A stretch of 64,000 nucleotides of DNA from Bacillota bacterium (GCA_023435705.1 JAEYRH010000016.1:310001-374000), one strand, 5' to 3'; positions 43,474-53,035 are shown, counted from the stretch's first letter. Numbers and translations: made by a program. Notes: generated by a model from the sequence alone, not told the origin.

Positions 43474-46400
43474 TCATCCGGCAGCCTGGCCGGCGCAATA
43501 CTGGCTGATTTCCTGAAGCACCGCCTTCACCGACAACACCTGTTCTTTCCAGCGTTGTGGAATCCTTCGCACCACCAGGCAGGTTTGCTTTGCCGCAACC
43601 AGGCTCATATCATCCTGCCGGGCGGTCACATACGCAAACAGCCTGCCAGGATCCAGCGCCGCGGATGCAGCGAACTTCAGGCTCAACTGTGAGCCCTTCA
43701 CCTGCACCAGCTCCACCTGGGCTCGGGCGGCAGCGGCTTTGATCTCCGCCACATCCATTAGGTTCATTACACTTTGCGGAGGCTCGCCGTAGCGGTCAAT
43801 GAGCTCATCGAGCACGTCGTGGCGGTTTTCCTCGCTATCGATTTCGGCAATGCGGCGATAGGCCTCCAGGCGGCCCATCATGTCGGGAATGTAGTCGTCG
43901 GGGATATGGGCATCCACCTTCACATCCACACGCACCTCGGTCTCCTCCAGGATATCCTCACCCTTGAGCTTCCGCACCGCCTCGTCGATCAGCCGGCAAT
44001 ATAGGGCATAACCCACTGATGACATATGGCCATGCTGCTCCTGGCCCAAAAGGTTTCCAGCACCGCGAATCTCAAGGTCGCGCATGGCAATCTTGAAGCC
44101 GCTGCCAAACTCGGTGAACTCGCGGATGGCGGTCAGGCGCTTTTCGGCGATCTCGCTCAGCACCTTGTCGCGCCGGTAGGTGAAATACGCATATGCCTGG
44201 CGGTTGGAGCGGCCCACCCGGCCACGGAGCTGGTAAAGCTGTGACAGGCCAAAACGGTCTGCATCGTAGACGATCAGCGTGTTGGCCTTGGGGATATCCA
44301 GACCGTTTTCGATGATCGTGGTGCTCAGCAGGATGTCGTACTCTCCGTGGTAGAACGACACCATCACTTCTTCCAACTCCTTGTCGCCCATTTGGCCGTG
44401 GCCCACACAAATGCGGGCCTCCGGCACCAGGTCCTGCAACTGGCGGTGAAACACCGGCATCGATTCCACACGGTTGTAGAGGAAGTAGATTTGCCCGCCT
44501 CTGCCAATTTCCTTCAGGATTGCATCGCGCATCATGCCCTCGTGGTATTCGATCACATAGGTCTGCACAGGCTGGCGCTCCTCCGGCGGTGTCTCGATCG
44601 TGGAGATGTCGCGGATACCGCTCATGGACATGTGCAGCGTGCGGGGGATCGGCGTGGCCGTCATTGTGAGCACGTCAATGGAGGACTTCAGCTGTTTGAT
44701 CTTCTCTTTATGCGTCACACCAAAGCGCTGCTCCTCATCCACAATCAGCAGGCCCAGGTCAGCAAACTTGATATCCTTGCTGAGCAGCCGGTGGGTGCCC
44801 ACGACAATATCCAGCTCCTTGTTGCGAAGTTTGCGGATGATATCATCCTGCTCGCTTTGCGACCGGAACCGGGAGAGCATCTGGCAGTGCACGTCAAAGT
44901 CAGCGAACCGCTCCCTCAGGGTGTTGTAATGCTGATAGGCCAACACTGTCGTGGGCACAAGAACCGCCACCTGCTTGCCGTTCATCACGGCCTTGAAGGC
45001 GGCTCTTATGGCGACCTCTGTTTTCCCGTAGCCTACATCACCACAAAGCAGCCGGTCCATCACCCTGCCGCTTTCCATGTCCTGTTTGATCTCCTCGATG
45101 CTGCGGAGCTGGTCCGGCGTCTCCTCATAGGGGAAGCTGTCTTCAAACTGCCGCTGCCACTCCTCGTCCTTGGCATACTGGAAACCCTTGGTGGCCTCCC
45201 GTTTGGCATAGAGCTTGATGAGCTCCTCTGCCATGCCGGCAACCTTGGCGCGCACCTTGCTCTTGGCGTGCTCCCACTCGGCCCCGCCCAAGCGGTTCAC
45301 CTTGGGGGCCACGCCCTCTGCGCCGATGTATTTCTCCACCCGGTCCATCAGTTCCGTCGGCACATAGAGCCGATCACTGCCGCGGTATTCCAGATCCATG
45401 TAGTCTCGGGTCTGGCCATCGCTTGAGAGCTTCACCACACCACGGAACACGCCGATGCCGTGGGTCTCATGCACCACGTAGTCGCCCACCTGCAGGTCGG
45501 CAAACAGGTCCATCTTGCGCTTGGCGGAGCGCTGCACTGCCACCTTTTTCCGGCGCGACGCGCCGAACACCTCGGTCTCGCCCAGCAGCACAAACTTTTC
45601 GTCCGGCGCCTCGAAACCCTGCCGCAAGCCCAGCGCCAGCGTCACGATCTCACCGGGGGCAAGCTCCCGGTCCTGCGTGGCATAGACAGCGGGCACATGC
45701 ATATCCACCAGTGTATCGGCAAAGCGCTGGGCGCGCTTCTCCGATCCGGCCAGGATAATCACCTTCCACTTGTCCTGGTGCCACTTCCGCAGATCGTTTG
45801 CGATCATCTCGATCTGGCCGCGGTAGCCGGGGTTGTCAAAGCCGGTGAACTTCACCGTCTCGCGGGGCTTCAGGCCTGCGTCGCGGGTGAGGTCCTGCAC
45901 GGTGAGCAAACGGTTGCGGGGCAGCTTTTTGGCAAAGCCCTCCCAATCCAGCGGCAATGTGGCCTGCATGGAGAATGCCTCTCCTGCTACCAGCGCCTCC
46001 GTGTATTCCACGGCGTATTCCTTGTGCCAGTCCGCCATGGCCTCCATCAGGCGGTGGGGATCTTCCAACAGCACCAGCGGGTCGGCAAAGAAATCCCACA
46101 GCATCGTGGTGTAGTCATAATAGAACGGCAGGTGGTTCTCAATGCCTTCGTAGGTGCCGCCGGTTACCAGTTTTTCCACATATTCATCCACCGCACCCTC
46201 CAGCAATTCCTCCGGCGTGCCGGACAGGCTGTAGGTGTTGTGCGGCGTCTGCTCCTCATCCTTGTGGCGCTTTTTCAAGGCGGTCCTGGTGTCGGCCAGC
46301 GCCTTGCGCATCGCCTCGGCACCTCGTTCCAGCGCGGCCTGGTTCAAAGGTGCTTCGGTGGCCGGAAAGATCGTAAGCTCCTGCACCGTGCCCTCGCTGC

Positions 46401-47037
46401 GCTGCGTCCAGGTGTCAAACAGGCGGATCATTTCCACTTCGTCGCCGAAGAACTCCACGCGGGCCGGCAGCTCCGCCCCCTGCGGAAACACATCCAGAAT
46501 GCCGCCGCGCACTGCAAACTGCCCCGGCCCCTCGGCCCGCTCCTCGCGGGTGTAGCCGGCCATCGATAGATTGGCCACCAGCGCCTTCAGGTTGTGCTGC
46601 TGCCCCACCGCCAGTGTGATCTTCCCTTCGGCAAACACCTTTGGCGGCGCCAGCGGGAAGCTCAGTGCCTCTGTTGTAGCCACCACGACAGGCACCTTGC
46701 CCTGCAGCGCCTGCGCCAGCACCGAAAGCCTGCGGCCTTGGAGGTCGCGGCTGGCGGCAGCCACCTTGCGGATCATCGATGGGCGCGGCGGAAACACCGG
46801 GCAATCGATGCCGGTGATGGCGGTGATGTCTTCGGCCAGGCGCATGGCGCGGATATCGGTGTTGACCACGATGAGAAGCGGCCGGTCAATGCGGGCCATG
46901 ATCGCCGGGATCAGGTGGCTGCGGCGGGCTTCGGAAACTCCGAATGCCGAGCAGGGCATTTGCCCTCCCCGGATCGCCTGCTCCAGCCGCTGCCATGCCC
47001 CTGTGTCCCACAGGGTGCTGAACAACGCTTTTTGCAT
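43474..47037 (-). CDS. mfd: Transcription-repair coupling factor
   Basis: 1187-residue ATPase that removes stalled RNA polymerase and recruits UvrA. N-terminal UvrB-like domains; the RNA polymerase interaction domain after about residue 480 (LQVGDYVVHETHGIGVFRGV); RecG-like motor with Walker A LLCGDVGYGKTEVAIRAAF, Walker B IVDEEQRFGV and TATPIPRTLHMSMSGIRD; the TRG motif region (QLRGRVGRSNRQAYAYF) and the C-terminal domain. The ATG at 47037 has GGAG six bases before it; an upstream ATG at 47049 lacks one. It normally follows pth, but here pth lies 7 kb away. Confidence 0.97.
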   Translation of the reverse strand: MQKALFSTLWDTGAWQRLEQAIRGGQMPCSAFGVSEARRSHLIPAIMARIDRPLLIVVNTDIRAMRLAEDITAITGIDCPVFPPRPSMIRKVAAASRDLQGRRLSVLAQALQGKVPVVVATTEALSFPLAPPKVFAEGKITLAVGQQHNLKALVANLSMAGYTREERAEGPGQFAVRGGILDVFPQGAELPARVEFFGDEVEMIRLFDTWTQRSEGTVQELTIFPATEAPLNQAALERGAEAMRKALADTRTALKKRHKDEEQTPHNTYSLSGTPEELLEGAVDEYVEKLVTGGTYEGIENHLPFYYDYTTMLWDFFADPLVLLEDPHRLMEAMADWHKEYAVEYTEALVAGEAFSMQATLPLDWEGFAKKLPRNRLLTVQDLTRDAGLKPRETVKFTGFDNPGYRGQIEMIANDLRKWHQDKWKVIILAGSEKRAQRFADTLVDMHVPAVYATQDRELAPGEIVTLALGLRQGFEAPDEKFVLLGETEVFGASRRKKVAVQRSAKRKMDLFADLQVGDYVVHETHGIGVFRGVVKLSSDGQTRDYMDLEYRGSDRLYVPTELMDRVEKYIGAEGVAPKVNRLGGAEWEHAKSKVRAKVAGMAEELIKLYAKREATKGFQYAKDEEWQRQFEDSFPYEETPDQLRSIEEIKQDMESGRVMDRLLCGDVGYGKTEVAIRAAFKAVMNGKQVAVLVPTTVLAYQHYNTLRERFADFDVHCQMLSRFRSQSEQDDIIRKLRNKELDIVVGTHRLLSKDIKFADLGLLIVDEEQRFGVTHKEKIKQLKSSIDVLTMTATPIPRTLHMSMSGIRDISTIETPPEERQPVQTYVIEYHEGMMRDAILKEIGRGGQIYFLYNRVESMPVFHRQLQDLVPEARICVGHGQMGDKELEEVMVSFYHGEYDILLSTTIIENGLDIPKANTLIVYDADRFGLSQLYQLRGRVGRSNRQAYAYFTYRRDKVLSEIAEKRLTAIREFTEFGSGFKIAMRDLEIRGAGNLLGQEQHGHMSSVGYALYCRLIDEAVRKLKGEDILEETEVRVDVKVDAHIPDDYIPDMMGRLEAYRRIAEIDSEENRHDVLDELIDRYGEPPQSVMNLMDVAEIKAAAARAQVELVQVKGSQLSLKFAASAALDPGRLFAYVTARQDDMSLVAAKQTCLVVRRIPQRWKEQVLSVKAVLQEISQYCAGQAAG

Positions 47038-47094
47038 GGTGTACTCCATAAACGGTTTCGGCCTGCGGCCACTGGTGGTGGGCAGGCGAAAGGT

Positions 47095-47123
47095 ATTATA
47101 ACGCAAACCAGGTGTTTTGTTAA
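47095..47123 (-). promoter_or_regulatory. Sigma-A promoter of mfd
   Basis: Minus strand TTAACA, 17-base spacer, TATAAT, about 58 bases before the chosen mfd start. Confidence 0.65.
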
Positions 47124-47211
47124 TAAGAACATCAATCCCATACAGATAATTCTAGACGATGAGTGAAAATAAATATAGAATCGATATATCATCTACCTTC
47201 GTGAGGTCTAT

Positions 47212-47562
47212 ATGAAAGTTGTATTCCATGTAAACGAAACAAATAAATGGTCGTCAGTGATCTCAAATGCAAACAACATTCTGGCCTATTCAAAGGAAAC
47301 CGGGGATGAGTTTGTTGTCGAAGTGATCGCAAACGGTGAAGCGGTCATTGAACTATCTGAAAAAAAAGCTCAATACAAAGGGCTCTATGAATCTCTACGC
47401 GAATTGTCCGATCAAGATGTTCGTTTCTTCTCTTGTAGAAATGCGATGCGAAAATACTCTGTTGATGAGAAGGAGCTATATCAATTTGTCACAGCTGTCC
47501 CAGCGGGGGTTGTTGCACTGATTCAGCGGCAAGCGGAAGGTTATGCATATATCAAACCATGA
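47212..47562 (+). CDS. DsrE-like family protein
   Basis: 116 residues with a DsrE/DsrF-type alpha/beta fold: MKVVFHVNETNKWSSVISNANN, the strand VVEVIANGEAV, and the conserved cysteine in FFSCRNAMRKYSVDE. Proteins of this type bind or relay sulfur or small metabolites, but most are uncharacterised. GAGGT precedes the ATG. First in a plus-strand run of four genes between mfd and hppA, and more AT-rich than the surroundings. Confidence 0.8.
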   Translation: MKVVFHVNETNKWSSVISNANNILAYSKETGDEFVVEVIANGEAVIELSEKKAQYKGLYESLRELSDQDVRFFSCRNAMRKYSVDEKELYQFVTAVPAGVVALIQRQAEGYAYIKP

Positions 47563-47659
47563 TTATCAATCATTTATGCGAAAGATGCAAATTACATATC
47601 AAAAGAATGATCTTTGGATTCCATTATGCTCAACGAATACACGGTTTGGAGTTTGTATT

Positions 47660-48073
47660 ATGACGAACAAAAAAACAACTTCCGCCTTAAAAACAATCAT
47701 ATTAGTCCTAATCTTCATTTCTATTACAATCGTCTACATCCTCAATCAAGACTCACCATTCTCCACACTCTTGTTAACCATTGACCTAGCCTACTTTATC
47801 TTCATGTATTTTTCATTAGTCTACCTCAATAGATCAGCCACACTAAGCAAACTCCCCACCTTGAAATCCCCTGCAACTCTGATCGAAAAGACACAGGGAG
47901 GCAGTGTTCAGGATATTTTATACTTCCTGATCTTCGAACTGGACAATGGCCATCGCATCCAGTTCCAGGTGGAGCGGGAAATCTTCTCACGGTTTTCGGA
48001 AGCAGACAAGGGATTGTTGGTCTACAAGGAAAAGAACAAGACGACTGCATACATCAATTTCATCAAGGGGTAA
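47660..48073 (+). CDS. Small membrane protein, DUF2500-like
   Basis: 137 residues with two hydrophobic segments (about 11-27 and 35-53), then a soluble beta-rich tail. The tail (LIFELDNGHRIQFQVEREIFSRFSEADKGLLVYK in parts) resembles the DUF2500 pattern of 'FELxNGxRxxF' followed by 'xxGDxGxL', so I suggest that family with modest confidence. GGAG 8 bases before the ATG at 47660 fixes the start. Function unknown. It ends 4 bases before the next gene. Confidence 0.65.
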   Translation: MTNKKTTSALKTIILVLIFISITIVYILNQDSPFSTLLLTIDLAYFIFMYFSLVYLNRSATLSKLPTLKSPATLIEKTQGGSVQDILYFLIFELDNGHRIQFQVEREIFSRFSEADKGLLVYKEKNKTTAYINFIKG

Positions 48074-48077
48074 GCTC

Positions 48078-48782
48078 ATGAGCAACTTGAATGAGCATCT
48101 GAAAGCTGAACTTCTCACCCACGGCGCCGACCTCGTCGGCTTCGGCGACCTCACGGAGTTGTCGCCAGACTTACGCGAAAACCTGCCCGTCGGCATCTGC
48201 GTGGCCGTGAAATACCCCAAGGATGTCATCCGCGACATCTCAGAATTACCTACCCAGCAATACCGCGAGTGGTATGACCGCCTTAACGAACGGCTGGACA
48301 TGCTGGTGACGTTGGGAGCTGATGCGCTTAAAGCTCTTGGCTATGAGGCCATCGCCAAGACCAGGGAAAGGGTTGGCATCGGCGAAACCGACTACAACAC
48401 CCTCCTGCCCCACAAAACCGTGGCCACCCGCGCCGGCATCGGCTGGATCGGCAAGAGCGCATTGCTGGTCTCGCCGCAGTTTGGTTCCATGGTGCGGCTC
48501 TCCACGATCCTTACCAATGCGCCGCTTGAAACTGCAGAACCGGTCAATCGGAGCAAATGCGGCTGCTGTATGATCTGCACCAATGCCTGCCCGGCTGGGG
48601 CGGCTTCAGGCAAGGAGTGGGAAGTTGGACTTTATCGGGATGAATTCTTTGACGCCGTGAAATGTCGCAAGACGGCAAGGGAGCGGGCCAAGCAGGGTTT
48701 CGGTGGGGAGATCACGATTTGTGGGAAGTGTATTGAGGTGTGCCCGTACACCAGAAGGTACTTGGCGAAAAGCGGCGAATAG
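48078..48782 (+). CDS. QueG-like 4Fe-4S double-cluster protein
   Basis: 234 residues. The N-terminal half (GADLVGFGDLTEL, VGICVAVKYPKDVIRDI, GETDYNTLLPHKTVATRAGIGWIGKSALL in parts) resembles epoxyqueuosine reductase QueG. Two ferredoxin-like cysteine sets follow: CGCCMICTNACPAGA (C-x2-C-x2-C-x3-CP) and CGKCIEVCPYTRRY with an upstream KCRK. It is much shorter than QueG (about 350) and lacks its C-terminal domain, so it belongs to the broader family of such reductases with unknown substrate. AAGGGG precedes the ATG. Confidence 0.82.
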   Translation: MSNLNEHLKAELLTHGADLVGFGDLTELSPDLRENLPVGICVAVKYPKDVIRDISELPTQQYREWYDRLNERLDMLVTLGADALKALGYEAIAKTRERVGIGETDYNTLLPHKTVATRAGIGWIGKSALLVSPQFGSMVRLSTILTNAPLETAEPVNRSKCGCCMICTNACPAGAASGKEWEVGLYRDEFFDAVKCRKTARERAKQGFGGEITICGKCIEVCPYTRRYLAKSGE

Positions 48783-48821
48783 TGGTACTATTGGCGCAAG
48801 AATATCAACCAGGGAGAGTGT

Positions 48822-49358
48822 ATGAGCAAGGCACAGCACAAGTCACAGTCAGGCAGAACACTTAAAATAGCTGTATTTATAATATACATTATTGCGATTG
48901 TTTATTTCATGTTTTTCGGGTTCGACAGACCGCATTTCGGAAGCACACATCAGGAATATCGTTATGACCTGGTTCCGACTGGAATTCCTTTATGGTTTCC
49001 AAAGTCGCTGGAGAATATCAATTTGTGGGTTTTTAGCTTGGGGAACCTTCTGGCGTTTGTCCCATTTGGAATTCTTGTGCCGATGATATTCTCCATCAGA
49101 TATCCCAAGTTCATATTGATCTTTATACTCTCAATCATCTCTTTTGAAGCTCTGCAAATGATAACATATCTTGGGTCATTCGATACTGCTGATATCCTCG
49201 TCAACACAATCGGAGCCACGATAGGGTTCGTGACCTACAGCATATGCGGAAGACTCAAGACATTGCTTCGAAAAATAGTTGGTGGTGCAGCGGTCATTTC
49301 ACTATTCACATTCACAGCGATTCTGCTTGCAGAGTTACTCAAAATGGTTTTTGCGTGA
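48822..49358 (+). CDS. VanZ family membrane protein
   Basis: 178 residues with four or five hydrophobic helices. The VanZ pattern is visible in YDLVPTGIPLWF, the central FSLGNLLAFVPFGILVPMIF and SFEALQMITYLGSFDTADILVNTIGATIGF (in parts). VanZ homologues can raise teicoplanin tolerance, but most are of unknown role. GGGAGAG precedes the ATG. It is distinctly AT-rich for this chromosome. Confidence 0.87.
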   Translation: MSKAQHKSQSGRTLKIAVFIIYIIAIVYFMFFGFDRPHFGSTHQEYRYDLVPTGIPLWFPKSLENINLWVFSLGNLLAFVPFGILVPMIFSIRYPKFILIFILSIISFEALQMITYLGSFDTADILVNTIGATIGFVTYSICGRLKTLLRKIVGGAAVISLFTFTAILLAELLKMVFA

Positions 49359-49374
49359 ATTGGCTCAATGGCAA

Positions 49375-49403
49375 AGAGAAGCCGCCTGATTGGCGGCTTC
49401 TCT
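49375..49403. terminator. Bidirectional terminator between VanZ and hppA
   Basis: AGAGAAGCCGCC-TGATT-GGCGGCTTCTCT, a perfect 12-base-pair stem followed by TGTTG on the plus side and by TTGCC on the minus side. T runs are short, but the genes converge here. Confidence 0.75.
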
Positions 49404-49426
49404 TGTTGAACAGGTTGTTTTGTAGA

Positions 49427-51508
49427 TTACTGGAACAAGCTGAATGACAGGAACAGCGTGGCCATCAACGAGCTCACCAGAGACACCACGGTGATCTGTG
49501 TGTTGATCGAGGGGCCTGCAGTGTCCTTGAAGGGGTCGCCCACCGTGTCGCCGACAACAGCGGACTTATGGGCTTCAGAACCCTTGCCGCCATGATTACC
49601 GGCTTCCACAAACTTCTTGGCGTTATCCCACAGGCCGCCTGCATTGGACATGAACAGTGCCAGCACCAGGCCGCACACGATGTTGCCGGCCAGGAAGCCG
49701 CCCACAGCCTGCACACCGCCAATGAAACCCACGGCCAGTGTGGCAATGATGGCCATCAAGCCCGCCGGGATCAGCTCTCTCAATGCGCCGACGGTGGCGA
49801 TGTCGATGCACTTGTCATATTCGGGGATGACACCCTCTTTGCCTTCCTTCAGGCCCACGATCTCGCGGAACTGGCGGTGGATTTCTTCCACCATGCGCTG
49901 GGCGTTGCGGTCCACACCGAGGATCAGCATCGCGGAGAACACCGCCGGGATGGCGGCACCCACCAGCAGGCCAAAGAACACTGCGGGGTTCATGATGTCA
50001 AACCCGGTGATGCCGGTTTTGCCGAGCTCCAGAGCAGCATCGTTAACTTCGCTCATGAACGCACCCAACAGCGAGATCACGGTGAGGCCGGCTGCACCAA
50101 TGGCAAAGCCCTTGGTAACAGCCTTCACAGTGTTACCGGCAGAGTCAAGCTCATCGGTAATTTGCAGAGCTTCCTCACCCAGATCGCCCATCTCGACCAA
50201 GCCGCGGGCGTTGTCCACGATGGGGCCGTAAGCGTCATTAGAGATGATCATGCCCACGATGGAGAGCATGCCCATGGCGGCCATAGAGATGCCGAACATG
50301 GCATAGCCGGGGCCGATGGGTTCGCAAAGCTTGAATGCGACCAGTGCGGAAATCGCGATGCCCACAATCGAAGGAAGCACGCTCATGAAGCCATAAGACA
50401 CACCGGACAGAATCGTGAACGCCGGGCCGGACTTGGAGGCCTCGGCCACATGGTGGACCGGCTTTTTCTTATCGTCAGTGAAATAGTCACTGGCGATGCC
50501 GATGATCACGCCTACGAACAGGCCAACCATTGTGGCCGCCCAGATGAGCCAGTTGAAACCAAAGAGCGCGGTGGCACCGGCTGTGAGCGCGGCGAAAATG
50601 GCGGTGGTCACATAAGTGCTGCTGTTGAGAGCCGTTGTCGGGTCACCCTTCTTGCCCATGCGGGCGGTCGCCACGCCAATGATGGAGGCCAGCAGGCCCA
50701 GTGCACCGTAGCAGAACACCATGGCCACGTTGACGCCCATGGACTTGTCGATGGCGGTGGCCATGATGAGCGCGGCGGCCATGGCGGCCACGTTGGAGTC
50801 AAAAAGGTCTGCGCCCATGCCGGCCACGTCGCCCACGTTATCGCCCACGTTGTCGGCGATGACGGCGGGGTTGCGGGGGTCATCCTCAGGGATGCCAAGC
50901 TCCACCTTGCCCACAAGGTCTGCGCTGATGTCGGCTGTCTTGGTGAAGATGCCACCGCCAGCCTTGGCAAACAGTGCCAGGGAGCTGGCGCCGAAGCTGA
51001 AGCCCAGCACGGCAGTGGAACTGCCGGTGAGCATGAGCACGGCTGTCACGCCCAGCAAGCTGGTGCCGACCACGGCCATGCCCATCACTGCGCCGCCGCG
51101 GAAACCGGCCAGGAAGGAGGGCTTGATGCCACGCTGGGCAGCCTCGGCGGCCTTCACGTTGGCGATCGTGGCCACCTGGATGCCAATCTTGCCTGCGATT
51201 GCAGAGAGCACCGTGCCGCAGAGGAAGGCAACGGCCATGATGATGTTCTTTTCCACCTCACCCTGCCAAATGGGCTTGGGCAGGAAGACGAGCAGCAACA
51301 GGGCGATTACACCGGCGAAACGGGCGAGCACAACGTATTCGCGCTTCAAAAAGGTGTTTGCGCCTTTGCGGATGAGTTCGCCAACCTCGGCGATGCGCTT
51401 GTTTGACGACGGCTGTGACTTCACCCATACGTAAAGCCAGGCAGCCATGCCAAACGCCAGAGCGGAGACTAGGATGGCAGCAATCTGCCAAATCTGACCG
51501 ACGGGCAT
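49427..51508 (-). CDS. hppA: Membrane-bound, ion-pumping pyrophosphatase
   Basis: 693-residue pump with about 16 membrane helices that couples pyrophosphate hydrolysis to H+ (or Na+) export. The substrate-binding segments ADNVGDNVGDVAGMGADLFDS and GKKGDPTTALNSSTYV are intact, as is the C-terminal GDTVGDPFKDTAGPSINTQI. The potassium-site segment reads GNTVKAVTKG, with Lys and Thr where K+-dependent enzymes have Ala and Gly, so it belongs to the K+-independent type. AAGGAGG precedes the ATG. Confidence 0.96.
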   Translation of the reverse strand: MPVGQIWQIAAILVSALAFGMAAWLYVWVKSQPSSNKRIAEVGELIRKGANTFLKREYVVLARFAGVIALLLLVFLPKPIWQGEVEKNIIMAVAFLCGTVLSAIAGKIGIQVATIANVKAAEAAQRGIKPSFLAGFRGGAVMGMAVVGTSLLGVTAVLMLTGSSTAVLGFSFGASSLALFAKAGGGIFTKTADISADLVGKVELGIPEDDPRNPAVIADNVGDNVGDVAGMGADLFDSNVAAMAAALIMATAIDKSMGVNVAMVFCYGALGLLASIIGVATARMGKKGDPTTALNSSTYVTTAIFAALTAGATALFGFNWLIWAATMVGLFVGVIIGIASDYFTDDKKKPVHHVAEASKSGPAFTILSGVSYGFMSVLPSIVGIAISALVAFKLCEPIGPGYAMFGISMAAMGMLSIVGMIISNDAYGPIVDNARGLVEMGDLGEEALQITDELDSAGNTVKAVTKGFAIGAAGLTVISLLGAFMSEVNDAALELGKTGITGFDIMNPAVFFGLLVGAAIPAVFSAMLILGVDRNAQRMVEEIHRQFREIVGLKEGKEGVIPEYDKCIDIATVGALRELIPAGLMAIIATLAVGFIGGVQAVGGFLAGNIVCGLVLALFMSNAGGLWDNAKKFVEAGNHGGKGSEAHKSAVVGDTVGDPFKDTAGPSINTQITVVSLVSSLMATLFLSFSLFQ

Positions 51509-51583
51509 GGGGATACCTCCTTAAAATTTATTAATATAAAATTCCGCCGCTTTGACACGGCAAAACAGTATCCTCAAAACCAT

Positions 51584-51620
51584 GGCAAAGGCGCACCGGT
51601 TCAAGCGGAGCGCCTTTGCC
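51584..51620 (-). terminator. Terminator or attenuator between uraA and hppA
   Basis: Minus strand GGCAAAGGCGC / GCGCCTTTGCC perfect 11-base-pair stem with a 15-base loop, followed by ATGGTTTTGAGG. It lies 28 bases past the uraA stop. Confidence 0.65.
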
Positions 51621-51647
51621 GACTACTTATATTGTTTTATGCGATTG

Positions 51648-53018
51648 TCATTCTTCCTGCTTCTTACCGATGCTCAAAAGCAGGTTCAACACGATGCCGA
51701 ACACGGAGGCTGTGGCGATGGCCGGAAGCTTGGCGCCGAAGAACGGGATCATTCCGCCGGCGAAGCCATAGGTGCCGCCCAAGCCGATCACCAGAATCGT
51801 GGCGATGACAGCCAGATTACGGGCACTGAACATATTGACCTTGCGGTTGATCATGATGGCGATGCCCTGGGCAGCAATGACACCAAACAAATAGATGCAG
51901 GCGCCGTTGATGACCGCACTGGGGATGGAGCGTACCGCGTCGGTGAGGGGCTGGAAGAACGAGATCACCATCGTAAACACAGCGGCCGCACCCAGAACCC
52001 ACACAGAAAAGTTCTTCGTGATGGCCATGGTGGACAGGTTCTCACCATAGTTGGTGCCAGCGGGGCCGCCGAACAGTGAAGAGACGATGTCACCGATGCC
52101 GTCGCCGATCAAATTCAAGCCTAGCTTGTTTGCAATGCCATACTTGCCCTTACCCTTCTTTTCTGCCAGCTCATCCACATACAGGTCAAGCTGGAACAGG
52201 TGCGCGGTGGATTCGGGGATTGTGGCGATGGCGATTGGCATAATGGCCAGCAGTGCGGGCCAGCTGACGGTGGGAAGTGTGAAGTGAGGAACTGCCAACA
52301 CCTTGCCCTGCCAAATGCTTGCAAAGTCGATCAGGCCGAGCGGAATGCTGGCCACATAACCGACCACAATGCCCAGCAGGATCGGCAGCTGGCCCCACAC
52401 GCCCTTCAGATATACGGAGAAGAGGATCGTTGCCAGCAGCGTGATCAGTGCGGCTATCCACATATTGCCCGAAGCAGCCGACAGCGACAACGAAATCGTA
52501 GCGTTGTTGGCATCCACAAAGGTGGTGTTGGTGCTCAGACCAATGGCATTGGTGATGGCCGTGCCGGCCAGAGAGATACCAATCACCAGTGCAATGCTGC
52601 CTGTGATTGTGGGCGGAAGCACCTTCTCAATGCTCTCAATGCCAAAGCGGCTGACGATCAAGCCCGCAATGATGGATACCAATCCGGAACAGATGATACC
52701 GAACTGAGCCTGCGAGATCAGCGCGTCTGGCGCAGTTACACCAAACTTTGCGCCGGTGATGCCCACAATCGCAGCAATGTAGGAAAAGCTGGAGCCATAA
52801 AACAGCGGGATCTTGCCTTTGGTGATAAAAATAAAGCACAGTGTTGCCAGACCGCTGGCAAAGATCGTGGTTGAGATGTGGAAACCGGTCAGCAATGCAA
52901 CCAATACGGTTGCGGGGAACATAACCAGTATCTGTTGGAGTGCGAAGAAGATGAGTTTACCAGTGCTCGGCCTCTCGTCCGGCAGATACCCCAGGATGCC
53001 TTTGCCCTTGTCGTTCAT
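51648..53018 (-). CDS. uraA: Uracil/xanthine permease (NCS2 family)
   Basis: 456-residue nucleobase transporter of the UraA/PyrP group: LFFALQQILVMFPATVLVALLTGF-like start, the GSSFSYIAAI half-helix, FGGPAGTNYGENLSTMAITKNFS (in parts, the NCS2 signature with the substrate-site glutamate) and about 12-14 helices. The alternative family members transport xanthine or uric acid, but GTNYGENLS is typical for uracil carriers. AAGGAGG precedes the ATG. The leader has a bulged hairpin. Confidence 0.92.
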   Translation of the reverse strand: MNDKGKGILGYLPDERPSTGKLIFFALQQILVMFPATVLVALLTGFHISTTIFASGLATLCFIFITKGKIPLFYGSSFSYIAAIVGITGAKFGVTAPDALISQAQFGIICSGLVSIIAGLIVSRFGIESIEKVLPPTITGSIALVIGISLAGTAITNAIGLSTNTTFVDANNATISLSLSAASGNMWIAALITLLATILFSVYLKGVWGQLPILLGIVVGYVASIPLGLIDFASIWQGKVLAVPHFTLPTVSWPALLAIMPIAIATIPESTAHLFQLDLYVDELAEKKGKGKYGIANKLGLNLIGDGIGDIVSSLFGGPAGTNYGENLSTMAITKNFSVWVLGAAAVFTMVISFFQPLTDAVRSIPSAVINGACIYLFGVIAAQGIAIMINRKVNMFSARNLAVIATILVIGLGGTYGFAGGMIPFFGAKLPAIATASVFGIVLNLLLSIGKKQEE

Positions 53019-53035
53019 AGACTTTCCTCCTTATT

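Noticed and set aside
44347..46569. Two long plus-strand open frames opposite mfd
   Set aside because: Shadows of mfd rich in His, Leu and Gly, without plausible starts.
49568..51406. 612-codon open frame on the plus strand opposite hppA
   Set aside because: Composition is dominated by His, Gly, Ala and Asp, it has no start site or homology pattern, and the opposite frame is an unmistakable pyrophosphatase; it is a by-product of hppA codon use.
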